Source: Acidovorax sp. A79
GTDB lineage: Bacteria > Pseudomonadota > Gammaproteobacteria > Burkholderiales > Burkholderiaceae_C
Direction of reading: 5' to 3'
Assembly: GCF_041154505.1 (NCBI RefSeq)
Contig: NZ_AP028672.1
Coordinates: 496,001-560,000 of the forward strand
Length of the DNA: 64,000 nt
Shown here: in pieces, positions 19,390 through 26,467 of the stretch
Layout: each line of letters starts with the position of its first letter
How positions within the stretch are numbered: the first letter of the stretch is position 1
Program-made: the position numbers and the translations under genes
Notes under the pieces: model-generated
Database searches by the model: none
The model's input: only the letters and a program-made list of their open reading frames with translations
Told to the model about the DNA's origin: nothing

Positions 19390-20670
19390 TCAGCCGTGGA
19401 ACCACTTCGCGGGCCAGGTCACCAGCCAGGGAAAGACCACCATGAGGAACATGATGGCGAACTCCGCGACCATGAACGGGACGACCCCCTTGGTCACATC
19501 GTCCATCGACATCCTGCCCACCCCGGCCACCACGTTGAGCACCGTGCCCACGGGCGGGGTGACCAGGCCGATGGAGTTGTTGATGATGAACATCACGCCG
19601 AAGTAGACCGGGTCGATCCCTGCCGCGTTGACCACCGGCATCAGCACGGGCGTGAGGATCAGGATGGTGGGCGTCATGTCCATGGCGGTACCCACCGCCA
19701 TCACCAGCACCATGATGGCCGCCATCAGCAGGATCTTGTTGTCCATGAAGGGCTGCAGCAGGCCCACCACCTTGGACGGCAGGTCCGCCACGGTGATGAG
19801 CCAGGCGCTCACCATGGCGGCGGCGATCAGGAACATCACGATGGCGCTGGTCTTGGCGGCGGCCACGAAAATGCCGTACAGGTCGCGCCAGCTGATCTCG
19901 CGGTAGATGACGGCCGAGACGAAGAGCGCGTACACCGCCGCCACGACAGCCGCCTCGGTGGGCGTGAACACCCCCATGCGCAGGCCGACGAGGATGATCA
20001 CCGGCAGCATCAGCGCCCAGAGGGCCTTGCGCAGGGCCGTGAGGATCTCGCCAGCGGACTTGCGCGGCGGCGGCACGATCTTCTCGCGCCGCACCAGGAA
20101 GGCCCAGGTGAGCCACAGCGCGGCACCGATCAGGATGCCCGGCACGATGGCCGCGAGGAACAGCTTGGAGATCGACACATTGGCCGCCACCCCGAAGATC
20201 ACGAGACCGATGCTGGGCGGGATCACCGGGCCGATGACGCCGGTGGCCGCGATCAGCCCGCCGGCACGCGACTTGTCGTGCCCGGCCTTGACCATCATGG
20301 GCAGCAGCAGCGCCGTGAGCGCCGCGGCATCGGCCACGGCCGAACCCGACAGGGCCGACAGCAGGCAGCCGGCCATGATGGTCACGTAGCCCAGGCCGCC
20401 CTTCACATGGCCCACCAGCGCCAGGGCGAAGTCCACGATGCGGCGCGACAGGCCGCCGACGTTCATGATCTCTCCCGCCAGCATGAAGAAGGGCACGGCC
20501 AGCAGCGGAAAGCTGTCGGCCCCGCCGATCAGGTTCTGCGCCAGGATCTGCGCGTCGAACAGGTCCAGGTGCCACATCAGCGCCACGCCGCTGGCCAGCA
20601 GCGAGAAGGCGATCGGGATGCCCATGGCCATGGCCAGCAGCAGCGATCCGACAAAGACGAAGATGGTCAT
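19390..20670 (-). CDS. dctM: TRAP transporter large permease subunit
   Basis: Large membrane subunit of a TRAP-type dicarboxylate/carboxylate transporter (426 aa, about 12 TM helices), which uses the sodium gradient to import solutes delivered by the periplasmic binding protein. Typical DctM motifs are visible: IPIAFSLLASGVALM near the start, LSALSGSAVADAAALTALLLP, and IGPVIPPSIGLVIFG. The ATG at 20670 overlaps the stop of the small subunit (ATGA), which shows translational coupling. It is the last gene of the TRAP cluster (dctP-aroQ-dctQ-dctM in transcription order). Nearby type II dehydroquinase suggests a quinate/shikimate-like substrate; this is inference. Confidence 0.95.
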   Translation of the reverse strand: MTIFVFVGSLLLAMAMGIPIAFSLLASGVALMWHLDLFDAQILAQNLIGGADSFPLLAVPFFMLAGEIMNVGGLSRRIVDFALALVGHVKGGLGYVTIMAGCLLSALSGSAVADAAALTALLLPMMVKAGHDKSRAGGLIAATGVIGPVIPPSIGLVIFGVAANVSISKLFLAAIVPGILIGAALWLTWAFLVRREKIVPPPRKSAGEILTALRKALWALMLPVIILVGLRMGVFTPTEAAVVAAVYALFVSAVIYREISWRDLYGIFVAAAKTSAIVMFLIAAAMVSAWLITVADLPSKVVGLLQPFMDNKILLMAAIMVLVMAVGTAMDMTPTILILTPVLMPVVNAAGIDPVYFGVMFIINNSIGLVTPPVGTVLNVVAGVGRMSMDDVTKGVVPFMVAEFAIMFLMVVFPWLVTWPAKWFHG

Positions 20671-21242
20671 CGCGCGCCCTCCTTGCCGCGCGGCGCCTCG
20701 GTGCCTGCCGCGCCCAGGATCTGCTGCAGCTGCACCGCCTCTTCCGACTCCTGCACCATCACCAGGTCCTCGTCGGCGATCTGGCCGCTGAGCAGCTTGT
20801 ACAGGTCGATGGCCAGGATCAGCGCCGCGCAGACGGCGAACACCAGGCCCGCGCTGTAGACGATGGCCATGGACGCGCCCGTGGTCGGCGCCGTCACGTC
20901 CCAGTTGATGCGCGCCTGCGCCAGACTGCCCTGGAACAGCAGCCAGACGATGTAGAGCATCACCCCATGGCCCAGGGCCAGGCAGATCTTCTTGCCCACG
21001 GCCGGCAAGCGCTGCACCACCATGTCCACCCCCAGGTGGCCATGCTCGCGCAGCGCGACGATGGCACCGAGGAAGGTCATCCAGATGAAGAGCCAGCGCG
21101 ACACTTCTTCCGACACGGTGATGCCGGAATTGAAGCCGTAGCGCAGCACCACGTTGCCGAACACCAGCACCACCATCAGCGCCAGCAGGGCGGCGATCAC
21201 CGCCTCCAGGCCGCGGCAGGCGCGGTCCATCCATCCATGCAT
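20667..21242 (-). CDS. dctQ: TRAP transporter small permease subunit
   Basis: Small membrane subunit of the TRAP transporter (191 aa, four TM helices). The EEVSRWLFIWMTFLGA motif typical of DctQ is present in the second helix. The start ATG at 21242 has AGGA about eight bases upstream; the reading frame is open for 52 more codons, but those derive from a GC-rich intergenic repeat. The C-terminal tail is longer than usual, acidic and Gln-rich (EESEEAVQLQQILG). It overlaps dctM by four bases. An intergenic repeat of 120 bp separates it from aroQ, so transcription across may be reduced. Confidence 0.93.
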   Translation of the reverse strand: MHGWMDRACRGLEAVIAALLALMVVLVFGNVVLRYGFNSGITVSEEVSRWLFIWMTFLGAIVALREHGHLGVDMVVQRLPAVGKKICLALGHGVMLYIVWLLFQGSLAQARINWDVTAPTTGASMAIVYSAGLVFAVCAALILAIDLYKLLSGQIADEDLVMVQESEEAVQLQQILGAAGTEAPRGKEGAR

Positions 21243-21257
21243 GTTGTATGTCCTAAA

Positions 21258-21376
21258 AACACCCCCTGAGGCGCTTCGCGCCTTCCCCCTCTCTCGTCTC
21301 GCTGCGCGAGTCGGGAGGGGGACGCCCCCAGTGCGGCGGGGCGGCCCTTGCACGGGGGCCCTGGCTTGGGCTGCGC
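21258..21376. repeat. GC-rich intergenic repeat, family 2
   Basis: Starts CCCCCTGAGGCGCTTCGCGC and contains GGGGCGGCCCTTGC. The 20-base GGCGCTTCGCGCCTTCCCCC is identical to the copy at 30178-30300 read on the other strand. It lies between aroQ and dctQ in the same leftward cluster. It has no good reading frame of its own. Confidence 0.75.
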
Positions 21377-21431
21377 CAGTTTTGTGCGTTGCGCGCAACG
21401 CGCAGCGCAGTGAATCCTGGCGGAACGGCGC

Positions 21432-21881
21432 TCAGGCGGGCTGGGAGGCTTCGCGCAGGCTTTCCACCAGCGAGCGCAGCGCGGCCAGGTAGGAATGCGG
21501 ACCGAAGCCCTGCACCGTGGCCTTGACGGCCGGCGAGATGATGGAGTGCGCGCGCCAGGCCTCGCGCGCGGCAATGTTGGACATGTGCACCTCGATCACC
21601 GGGAAGGGCATGGCCTTGATCGCGTCGTGCAGCGGCACGCCATGCTGCGTGAGGCCGGCAGGGTTCACCAGCGCGCCCTGCGCAGCGTCGATGTGCTCGT
21701 GCAGGAAGTCGATCAGCGCGCCTTCGTGGTTGGACTGCAGGATGCCGAGTTCCACGCCGAGCTCGGCAGCGAGCTTCTGCAGGCGCTCGTTGATCTGCGC
21801 CAGCGTGGTGGTGCCGTAGATATGGGGTTCGCGGCGCCCGAACAGGTTGAGGTTGGGGCCGTGGAGGACGAGGATTTTCAT
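21432..21881 (-). CDS. aroQ: type II 3-dehydroquinate dehydratase
   Basis: Type II dehydroquinase (149 aa, normal length) converting 3-dehydroquinate to 3-dehydroshikimate. Conserved GPNLNLFGRR (8-17), catalytic Tyr22 in IYG, NHEG (51-54), VNPAG (72-76) and EVHMSN with His99 are all present. The ATG at 21881 is the family start; an upstream TTG would add ten unrelated residues. It sits between the genes for the TRAP binding protein and the TRAP small subunit, not with shikimate-synthesis genes, so a catabolic role (quinate or shikimate use) is likely. A separate biosynthetic copy elsewhere in the genome would support this. Confidence 0.95.
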   Translation of the reverse strand: MKILVLHGPNLNLFGRREPHIYGTTTLAQINERLQKLAAELGVELGILQSNHEGALIDFLHEHIDAAQGALVNPAGLTQHGVPLHDAIKAMPFPVIEVHMSNIAAREAWRAHSIISPAVKATVQGFGPHSYLAALRSLVESLREASQPA

Positions 21882-22010
21882 GGGGTGTTCAGGGTTGGGA
21901 GCGGCTGACAAAGCTCAGCGAAGCGGTTCTGGCTAGGCGCTGCGTCGAAGGCAGTGCGAATAGCACGACAAGACGCAGCAACGACGCCAGAAGAGTTTTG
22001 CCAGGCGCTC

Positions 22011-23012
22011 TTACTTGCGGATGCGGGCGAGTTCGCTGTTGTAGAGCTTCACCATGGCCGGGTCATAGGTGGCCGCGAACTTCTCGATCACCGGCTTGGC
22101 GATCTGCTGCATGCGCGCCAGCTCGGCCGGCGCGATCTCGTTGTAGGCCATGCCCTTGGCCTGCAGGTCGCCCACCGAGCGCTGCGCTGCGGCGCGGCTC
22201 ACCTGGCGCTGGTAGCCGCGCGCCTCGTTGGCGGCGTCGTTCATCATCTTCTGCTCGGCGGGTGTGAGCTGGTCCCAGAACTTCTTGCTCACGAGCACGA
22301 TGTTGGCGGCATACACATGGTTGGTGGCGCTCACGTACTTCTGCACCTCGAACATCTTGTTCGACAGGATCACCGCGTACGGGTTCTCCTGGCCGTCCAC
22401 CGCCTTGGCTTCCAGCGCGCCGTACAGCTCGGCGAACGGCATGGGCACGGGGTTGGCCTTGAAGGCCTTGAAGGTCTCGAGGAACACCGGGTTGGGGATC
22501 ACGCGCAGCTTGAGGCCGTCGAAGTCGTCGGCCTTGGTGATGGCGCGCTTGCTGTTGGTCACGTTGCGGAAACCCAAGTCCCAGTAGCCCAGGGCCACCA
22601 GGCCCTTTTCAGGCAACTTGGCGATCAGCGCCTGGCCCAGCGGGCCGTCGAGCAGGGCATCGGCCTGGGCGAAGTTGGCCACGGCGAACGGAAAGTCCAC
22701 CAGCCCGAATTCCTTGACGATGCCGGCCAGCGAGGTGGTCGCCGGTGCCGACATCTGCTGCACGCCGCCCTGCAGGGCCGACTGCTGCTGCATCTCGTTG
22801 CCCAGCTGCGAGGCCGGGAACTCCATGACCTTCATCTTGCCGCTGCTCTTGGCCGCCAGCAGTTCGGCAAAGCGCTTGACGCCAAAGCTCACCGGATGGT
22901 CCGCATTGTTCAGGTGGCCGAAGCGGATCACGCGCTCTTGCTGCGCAGCGGCCGGCAGGGCTAGCAACAGGGACAGGCCGGCGGTGGCCAGCAGGCAGGC
23001 AGTTTTCTTCAC
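22011..23012 (-). CDS. dctP: TRAP transporter substrate-binding protein
   Basis: Periplasmic solute receptor of the DctP family (333 aa) for the TRAP transporter encoded downstream. A clear Sec signal peptide (MKKTACLLATAGLSLLLALP, cleavage near AAA-QQ) precedes the mature start RVIRFGHLNNADHPVSFG. The helix-bridge region with the conserved Arg of carboxylate-binding DctP proteins appears in DGLKLRVIPNPVFLETFKAF, so an organic acid ligand is expected. It is first in a leftward cluster with aroQ, dctQ and dctM and is divergent from the iclR-type gene across about 200 bp that carry a palindromic operator. Confidence 0.95.
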   Translation of the reverse strand: MKKTACLLATAGLSLLLALPAAAQQERVIRFGHLNNADHPVSFGVKRFAELLAAKSSGKMKVMEFPASQLGNEMQQQSALQGGVQQMSAPATTSLAGIVKEFGLVDFPFAVANFAQADALLDGPLGQALIAKLPEKGLVALGYWDLGFRNVTNSKRAITKADDFDGLKLRVIPNPVFLETFKAFKANPVPMPFAELYGALEAKAVDGQENPYAVILSNKMFEVQKYVSATNHVYAANIVLVSKKFWDQLTPAEQKMMNDAANEARGYQRQVSRAAAQRSVGDLQAKGMAYNEIAPAELARMQQIAKPVIEKFAATYDPAMVKLYNSELARIRK

Positions 23013-23097
23013 GGGGGATCTCCATCAAAAAGGGACCAAGGCTTGCCAAGGCACGACCGAAGTCGCCGCCGCAGCACTTGGGACGCATCGTAGAAAA

Positions 23098-23127
23098 AAG
23101 TGGAAAGTGTTTCCATAGTAGAAACCC
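23098..23127. promoter_or_regulatory. IclR-type operator between dctP and regulator
   Basis: A perfect inverted repeat TGGAAA-GTG-TTTCCA at 23101-23115, followed at once by a further half-site to give TTTCCATAGTAGAAA. It closely resembles the TGGAAAT-N-ATTTCCA consensus I recall for IclR. The AT-rich position in the middle of the divergent region suits control of both dctP and the regulator itself. Confidence 0.65.
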
Positions 23128-23211
23128 TTTAACAATTTTTGGTACATTGCTGCCGAACCGGTGCCGACGCTCCCAGCGTGCGTCCGCACAAATCTTCGAA
23201 AGCCATTGCCC

Positions 23212-23997
23212 ATGAGCAGCATCCTCGAGCGCAGCTTCAAAGTCCTGGAACACCTCGCGCCCCACCCTGAAGGCAAGGCGCTGTCGAACCTCGCGTCCGA
23301 ACTGGACATGCCGCTGAGCGCCACGCACCGGCTGCTGGCCGAGCTGGTCCGCTGCGGCTATGTGCGCCAGGAACACAACCAGGGCAACTACATGCTGACG
23401 ATCAAGCTGGTGTCGCTGGGCCTCGGGTTCCTGAGCGCCAGCGGCATCGTGGACATTGCGCAGCCTCTGCTGGACCGGCTGGCCGCCGAATCGGGCGAGC
23501 TGGTGCGCCTCGCGGTGGTGGATGGCGACGAACTGACCTTCGTGGCCAAGGCGCAGGGGGCGATGCGCGGTCTGCGCTACGACCCGGACATGGGCCTGTC
23601 GGTGAACCTGTCGTGCAGCTCGGCCGGCCACGCGTGGCTGTCCACGATGACCGACGAGGAAGCCCTGGCGCTGGTCGCCAGGCGTGGCTTTGGCAAGCCC
23701 GAGGACTACGGCCCCAACGCGCCCACCACCGTGAAGGCGCTGCTGGCCTACCTGCAGGCCGCGCGCGAGCGCGGCTTCAGCATGATCGTGGAAGTGTTCG
23801 CCCCCGCCATGACCGCCATGGCCGCGCCCGTCCGCAGCAGCCACAACGGCGCGGTGATCGGCGTGGTCACCATCGCGGGGCCTCTGGTGCGCCTGACCGA
23901 GGAGCGCATGCTGGCCCTGGGCCCCGCTCTGCTGGCCACCACGCAAGAACTCGCCATGGCCAGCAGCGGCTCGGCCCTGCTCAGAAAACGCGGGTAG
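23212..23997 (+). CDS. IclR family transcriptional regulator
   Basis: IclR-type regulator (261 aa): N-terminal winged helix-turn-helix (residues about 5-60, with LSNLASELDMPLSATHRLLAELV as the recognition region) and a C-terminal effector domain (about 75-255) starting LGLGFLSASG. The ATG at 23212 fits the family N-terminus (MSSILERSFKVLEHLA); the open frame further upstream is rejected. It is divergent from the TRAP/aroQ cluster and a strong TGGAAA palindrome lies between them, so it very likely controls that cluster. The effector is probably the transported acid or a pathway intermediate such as dehydroshikimate; that is inference. Confidence 0.93.
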   Translation: MSSILERSFKVLEHLAPHPEGKALSNLASELDMPLSATHRLLAELVRCGYVRQEHNQGNYMLTIKLVSLGLGFLSASGIVDIAQPLLDRLAAESGELVRLAVVDGDELTFVAKAQGAMRGLRYDPDMGLSVNLSCSSAGHAWLSTMTDEEALALVARRGFGKPEDYGPNAPTTVKALLAYLQAARERGFSMIVEVFAPAMTAMAAPVRSSHNGAVIGVVTIAGPLVRLTEERMLALGPALLATTQELAMASSGSALLRKRG

Positions 23998-24012
23998 GCC
24001 CTGAGGCCGGCA

Positions 24013-24591
24013 TCAGTCCCGTGGCGCGAAGAGCGCCAGGGTCTCATGGGCGAACGCGCCCTCGATCTCCAGCATGCGCATCTTGGTGGCGGCCCCCCCT
24101 CCGGCCGAGAAGCCGCCGGTCTTGCCGCCCGCCGCGAGGATGCGGTGGCAGGGCACCACGGGCGCGAAGGGGTTATGGCCCAGCGCCTGCCCCACGGCGC
24201 GCGCGGCGCCGGGCTCGCCCAGGGCGGCGGCCATTTCGCCATAGGTCATGGTCTTGCCGGGCGGTATGCGCCGGGCCAGCTCGTAGACACGGGCATTGAA
24301 GGGCGGCACGCCCTCGGTGGCCAAGGGCACGTCGAGCAGGTCGTCGTGCGCGCCCGCGAGCAAGGCCACCACGCGGGCCGCCCAGGCGGCCACTTCGGGT
24401 GGCATGGGCGATTCAGGCGCACCCGGAAAGCGCCGCTGCATGCGCGCACGCGTGTGCGCCTCGCCCTCGTCCTCGGGCAGCTGCACACCGACCAGCAAGG
24501 GGCCATTCCAGGCCAGGCCACAGTGCCCCACCGCCGTCGAAAACAGCGCGAAGCCCTGGGCTGCTGCAGGCCCGCGTTTTTCAGTCAGCAC
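24013..24591 (-). CDS. ogt: methylated-DNA-protein-cysteine methyltransferase
   Basis: DNA repair protein that removes methyl or alkyl groups from O6-guanine by transferring them to its own Cys. The active-site PCHR motif is at 147-150 (Cys148) in VVPCHRIL, preceded by TMTYGEMAAALG and RAVGQALGHNP as expected. Length is 192 aa, with the short N-terminal domain of the Ogt/Ada-C type. Its start overlaps the end of the upstream SDR by 11 bases, so it is the last gene of a tightly packed run that also includes an AidB-like protein. It converges with the iclR gene, 15 bp away. Confidence 0.96.
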   Translation of the reverse strand: MLTEKRGPAAAQGFALFSTAVGHCGLAWNGPLLVGVQLPEDEGEAHTRARMQRRFPGAPESPMPPEVAAWAARVVALLAGAHDDLLDVPLATEGVPPFNARVYELARRIPPGKTMTYGEMAAALGEPGAARAVGQALGHNPFAPVVPCHRILAAGGKTGGFSAGGGAATKMRMLEIEGAFAHETLALFAPRD

Positions 24592-25486
24592 GCAGGGCGG
24601 CCTTGAGCTGGGCGCCGATCTCGGGCTTGCCCGCGAAGGGGTCGGTGGGGTTGCGGCCCTGCAGCACGTCCTCCATGCGCGTCTGCACGGAAGCCAGCGC
24701 CTTGGGGTGGCTGTAGATGTAGAACTGGCCCTGCGAGGCCGCGTCGAACACCTTCTGCGCCACCTCGGCCGCCGTCACCTTGCCGCTGCCCACGGCCTTG
24801 TCGCTCATGGCCTGGCCGATGAGCTGGCTGCGCGTGGGCTTGCCGGCCTGCAGCTCGCCTGGGCGGTTGCGGTGGCTCTGGGCGATGCCGGTGGGCACGA
24901 AGTACGGGCACAACACGCTGGCGCTGATCTGGTCGGTGACGAGGGCCAGGTCCTGGTACAGCGTTTCGGACAGGCTCACCACCGCGTGCTTGCTGACGTT
25001 GTAGATGCCCATGTTGGGGGCATCGACCAGGCCGGCCATGCTGGCCGTGTTGACGATGTGGCCGCGCCAGGCCGGGTCCTTCTTCGCGGCGGCGAGCATC
25101 ATGGGGGTGAACAGGCGCACGCCGTGGATCACGCCCCAGAGGTTCACGCCCAGCACCCACTCCCAGTCCTTGACGGAGTTCTCCCACACCAGGCCGCCAG
25201 CGCCCACGCCGGCGTTGTTGAACACCAGGTGCGGCGCGCCGAAGCGCTGCTCCACGTCCACCGCCAGCTGCTCCATATGCCCGGCGTCGGACACATCCAC
25301 CTTGCGCGCCAGCACCTGGACACCGGCGGACTGCGCCTCGGCGGCGGCCGCGTCGAGCGCGTCCTGCTGCACATCCACCAACACCAGGTTCATGTGGAGG
25401 CGCGCGCCGATGCGCGCGCATTCCAGGCCGAAGCCCGAACCCGCGCCGGTGAGAACGGCTGTCTTGCCTTTGAAATCGTCGATCAT
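24581..25486 (-). CDS. SDR family oxidoreductase
   Basis: Short-chain dehydrogenase/reductase of 301 aa. Visible are the cofactor motif TGAGSGFG (residues about 13-20), NNAG (about 90), the catalytic Ser in NTASMAG and YNVSK (Tyr-x-x-x-Lys). An Asp-containing DVQQD after the second strand favours NAD(H). It has an extended C-terminal part (MEDVLQGRNPTDPFAGKPE), like SDRs acting on lipid-like or bulky alcohols. Start ATG 25486 overlaps the stop of the GST gene by four bases (ATGA). The substrate is unknown; context suggests a carbonyl compound met in acyl-CoA metabolism. Confidence 0.92.
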   Translation of the reverse strand: MIDDFKGKTAVLTGAGSGFGLECARIGARLHMNLVLVDVQQDALDAAAAEAQSAGVQVLARKVDVSDAGHMEQLAVDVEQRFGAPHLVFNNAGVGAGGLVWENSVKDWEWVLGVNLWGVIHGVRLFTPMMLAAAKKDPAWRGHIVNTASMAGLVDAPNMGIYNVSKHAVVSLSETLYQDLALVTDQISASVLCPYFVPTGIAQSHRNRPGELQAGKPTRSQLIGQAMSDKAVGSGKVTAAEVAQKVFDAASQGQFYIYSHPKALASVQTRMEDVLQGRNPTDPFAGKPEIGAQLKAALRAD

Positions 25487-26427
25487 TTGATGGCTTCGGC
25501 CTTTCGCAATGTGTAGCCAATCCGGGGGAAGTGCACGTGCACCGTGCCCGCACGCGGGTCGGTACGGCGCAGGGTGTAGCGCGTGCGCGTGGCGGCGATC
25601 AGTTCGCCCTCCGTGGGTTCGGTGCCGAAGCTCTCGGCGGCGATCGTCACCGGGCTGCCGAGCGGGATGCCGTGCTCGTCCTGGAACACGTCGTCCGCCA
25701 GGGGCAGCGGGTCCAGCCCCGCCGCCACGGTGATGGCGTCCTCGGCGCTCAGCTTTTCCATGCGGCCATGGCCCAGGGCCGCCACGCGGTCCATCCATTC
25801 GAGCAACGCGGGCGTGGCGGCAAAGATGTCGGCCATCACCGGCACGCACTGGCGCGTGAACCACAGCGGATGGTAGGCGGCGAAGTCGGCCAGGCAGGGC
25901 TCGGCGCCGAACAGGAAGTCATGCTCCTCGGCCATGTGCGCGATGCGGCGCAGGTAGGAGCGGTAGGCTGCCGTGGCATCGGCCGGGCGCAGGCGCTGCA
26001 TGCCGGCGCTCATCTCGCGGCGGTCTTCGCCAAAGGCCTGGGCCGCGGCCGGCGGCAGGTTGGCGAACATGGCCGATGCGCCCTTGGGCTGCAGGTTGTA
26101 GGCCATGGCGGCCCAGAACAGCGTGGTGTCGGCCCACTGGGCGAAGACCCGCGCCACGCCCTTGAGGTGTGGCGGGTAGAGCACGGGCTCGGGCTGCACG
26201 TGCTCGAGCACGTCGCAGACCAGGGCCGAGTCGCAGTAGATGTCGGCACCGATCTGCAGGAACGGCGTCTTGCGGTAGCCGCCCGTGAGCGCCACCACAT
26301 CGGGCTTGGGCGCGATGCTGGGGATGATCACCGACTTCCAGGCCAGTTGCTTGTAGCCCAGCGCCAGCCGGATCTTTTCCGAGAAAGGGGACGAGGGGTA
26401 GTGGTGCAGGATCAGGGAGGTGGTCAT
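25483..26427 (-). CDS. glutathione S-transferase family protein
   Basis: GST-like protein of 314 aa. The N-terminal thioredoxin-like domain (residues about 3-80) begins LILHHYPSSPFSEKIRLALG, where SPFSEK occupies the active-site position, and contains TPFLQIGADIYCDSALV for glutathione contact. The helical domain follows, and a C-terminal part of about 90 residues (from about 225) is beyond usual GST length. The ATG at 26427 follows CGGAGAG; the longer open frame upstream is not supported. It lies 40 bp downstream of the AidB-like gene and overlaps the SDR start. Conjugation, isomerase or disulfide reductase activity are all possible. Confidence 0.9.
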   Translation of the reverse strand: MTTSLILHHYPSSPFSEKIRLALGYKQLAWKSVIIPSIAPKPDVVALTGGYRKTPFLQIGADIYCDSALVCDVLEHVQPEPVLYPPHLKGVARVFAQWADTTLFWAAMAYNLQPKGASAMFANLPPAAAQAFGEDRREMSAGMQRLRPADATAAYRSYLRRIAHMAEEHDFLFGAEPCLADFAAYHPLWFTRQCVPVMADIFAATPALLEWMDRVAALGHGRMEKLSAEDAITVAAGLDPLPLADDVFQDEHGIPLGSPVTIAAESFGTEPTEGELIAATRTRYTLRRTDPRAGTVHVHFPRIGYTLRKAEAIK

Positions 26428-26467
26428 CGGGGGCTCTCCGGCAAGAGTGTGGTGGTGGGGGTGCCGC

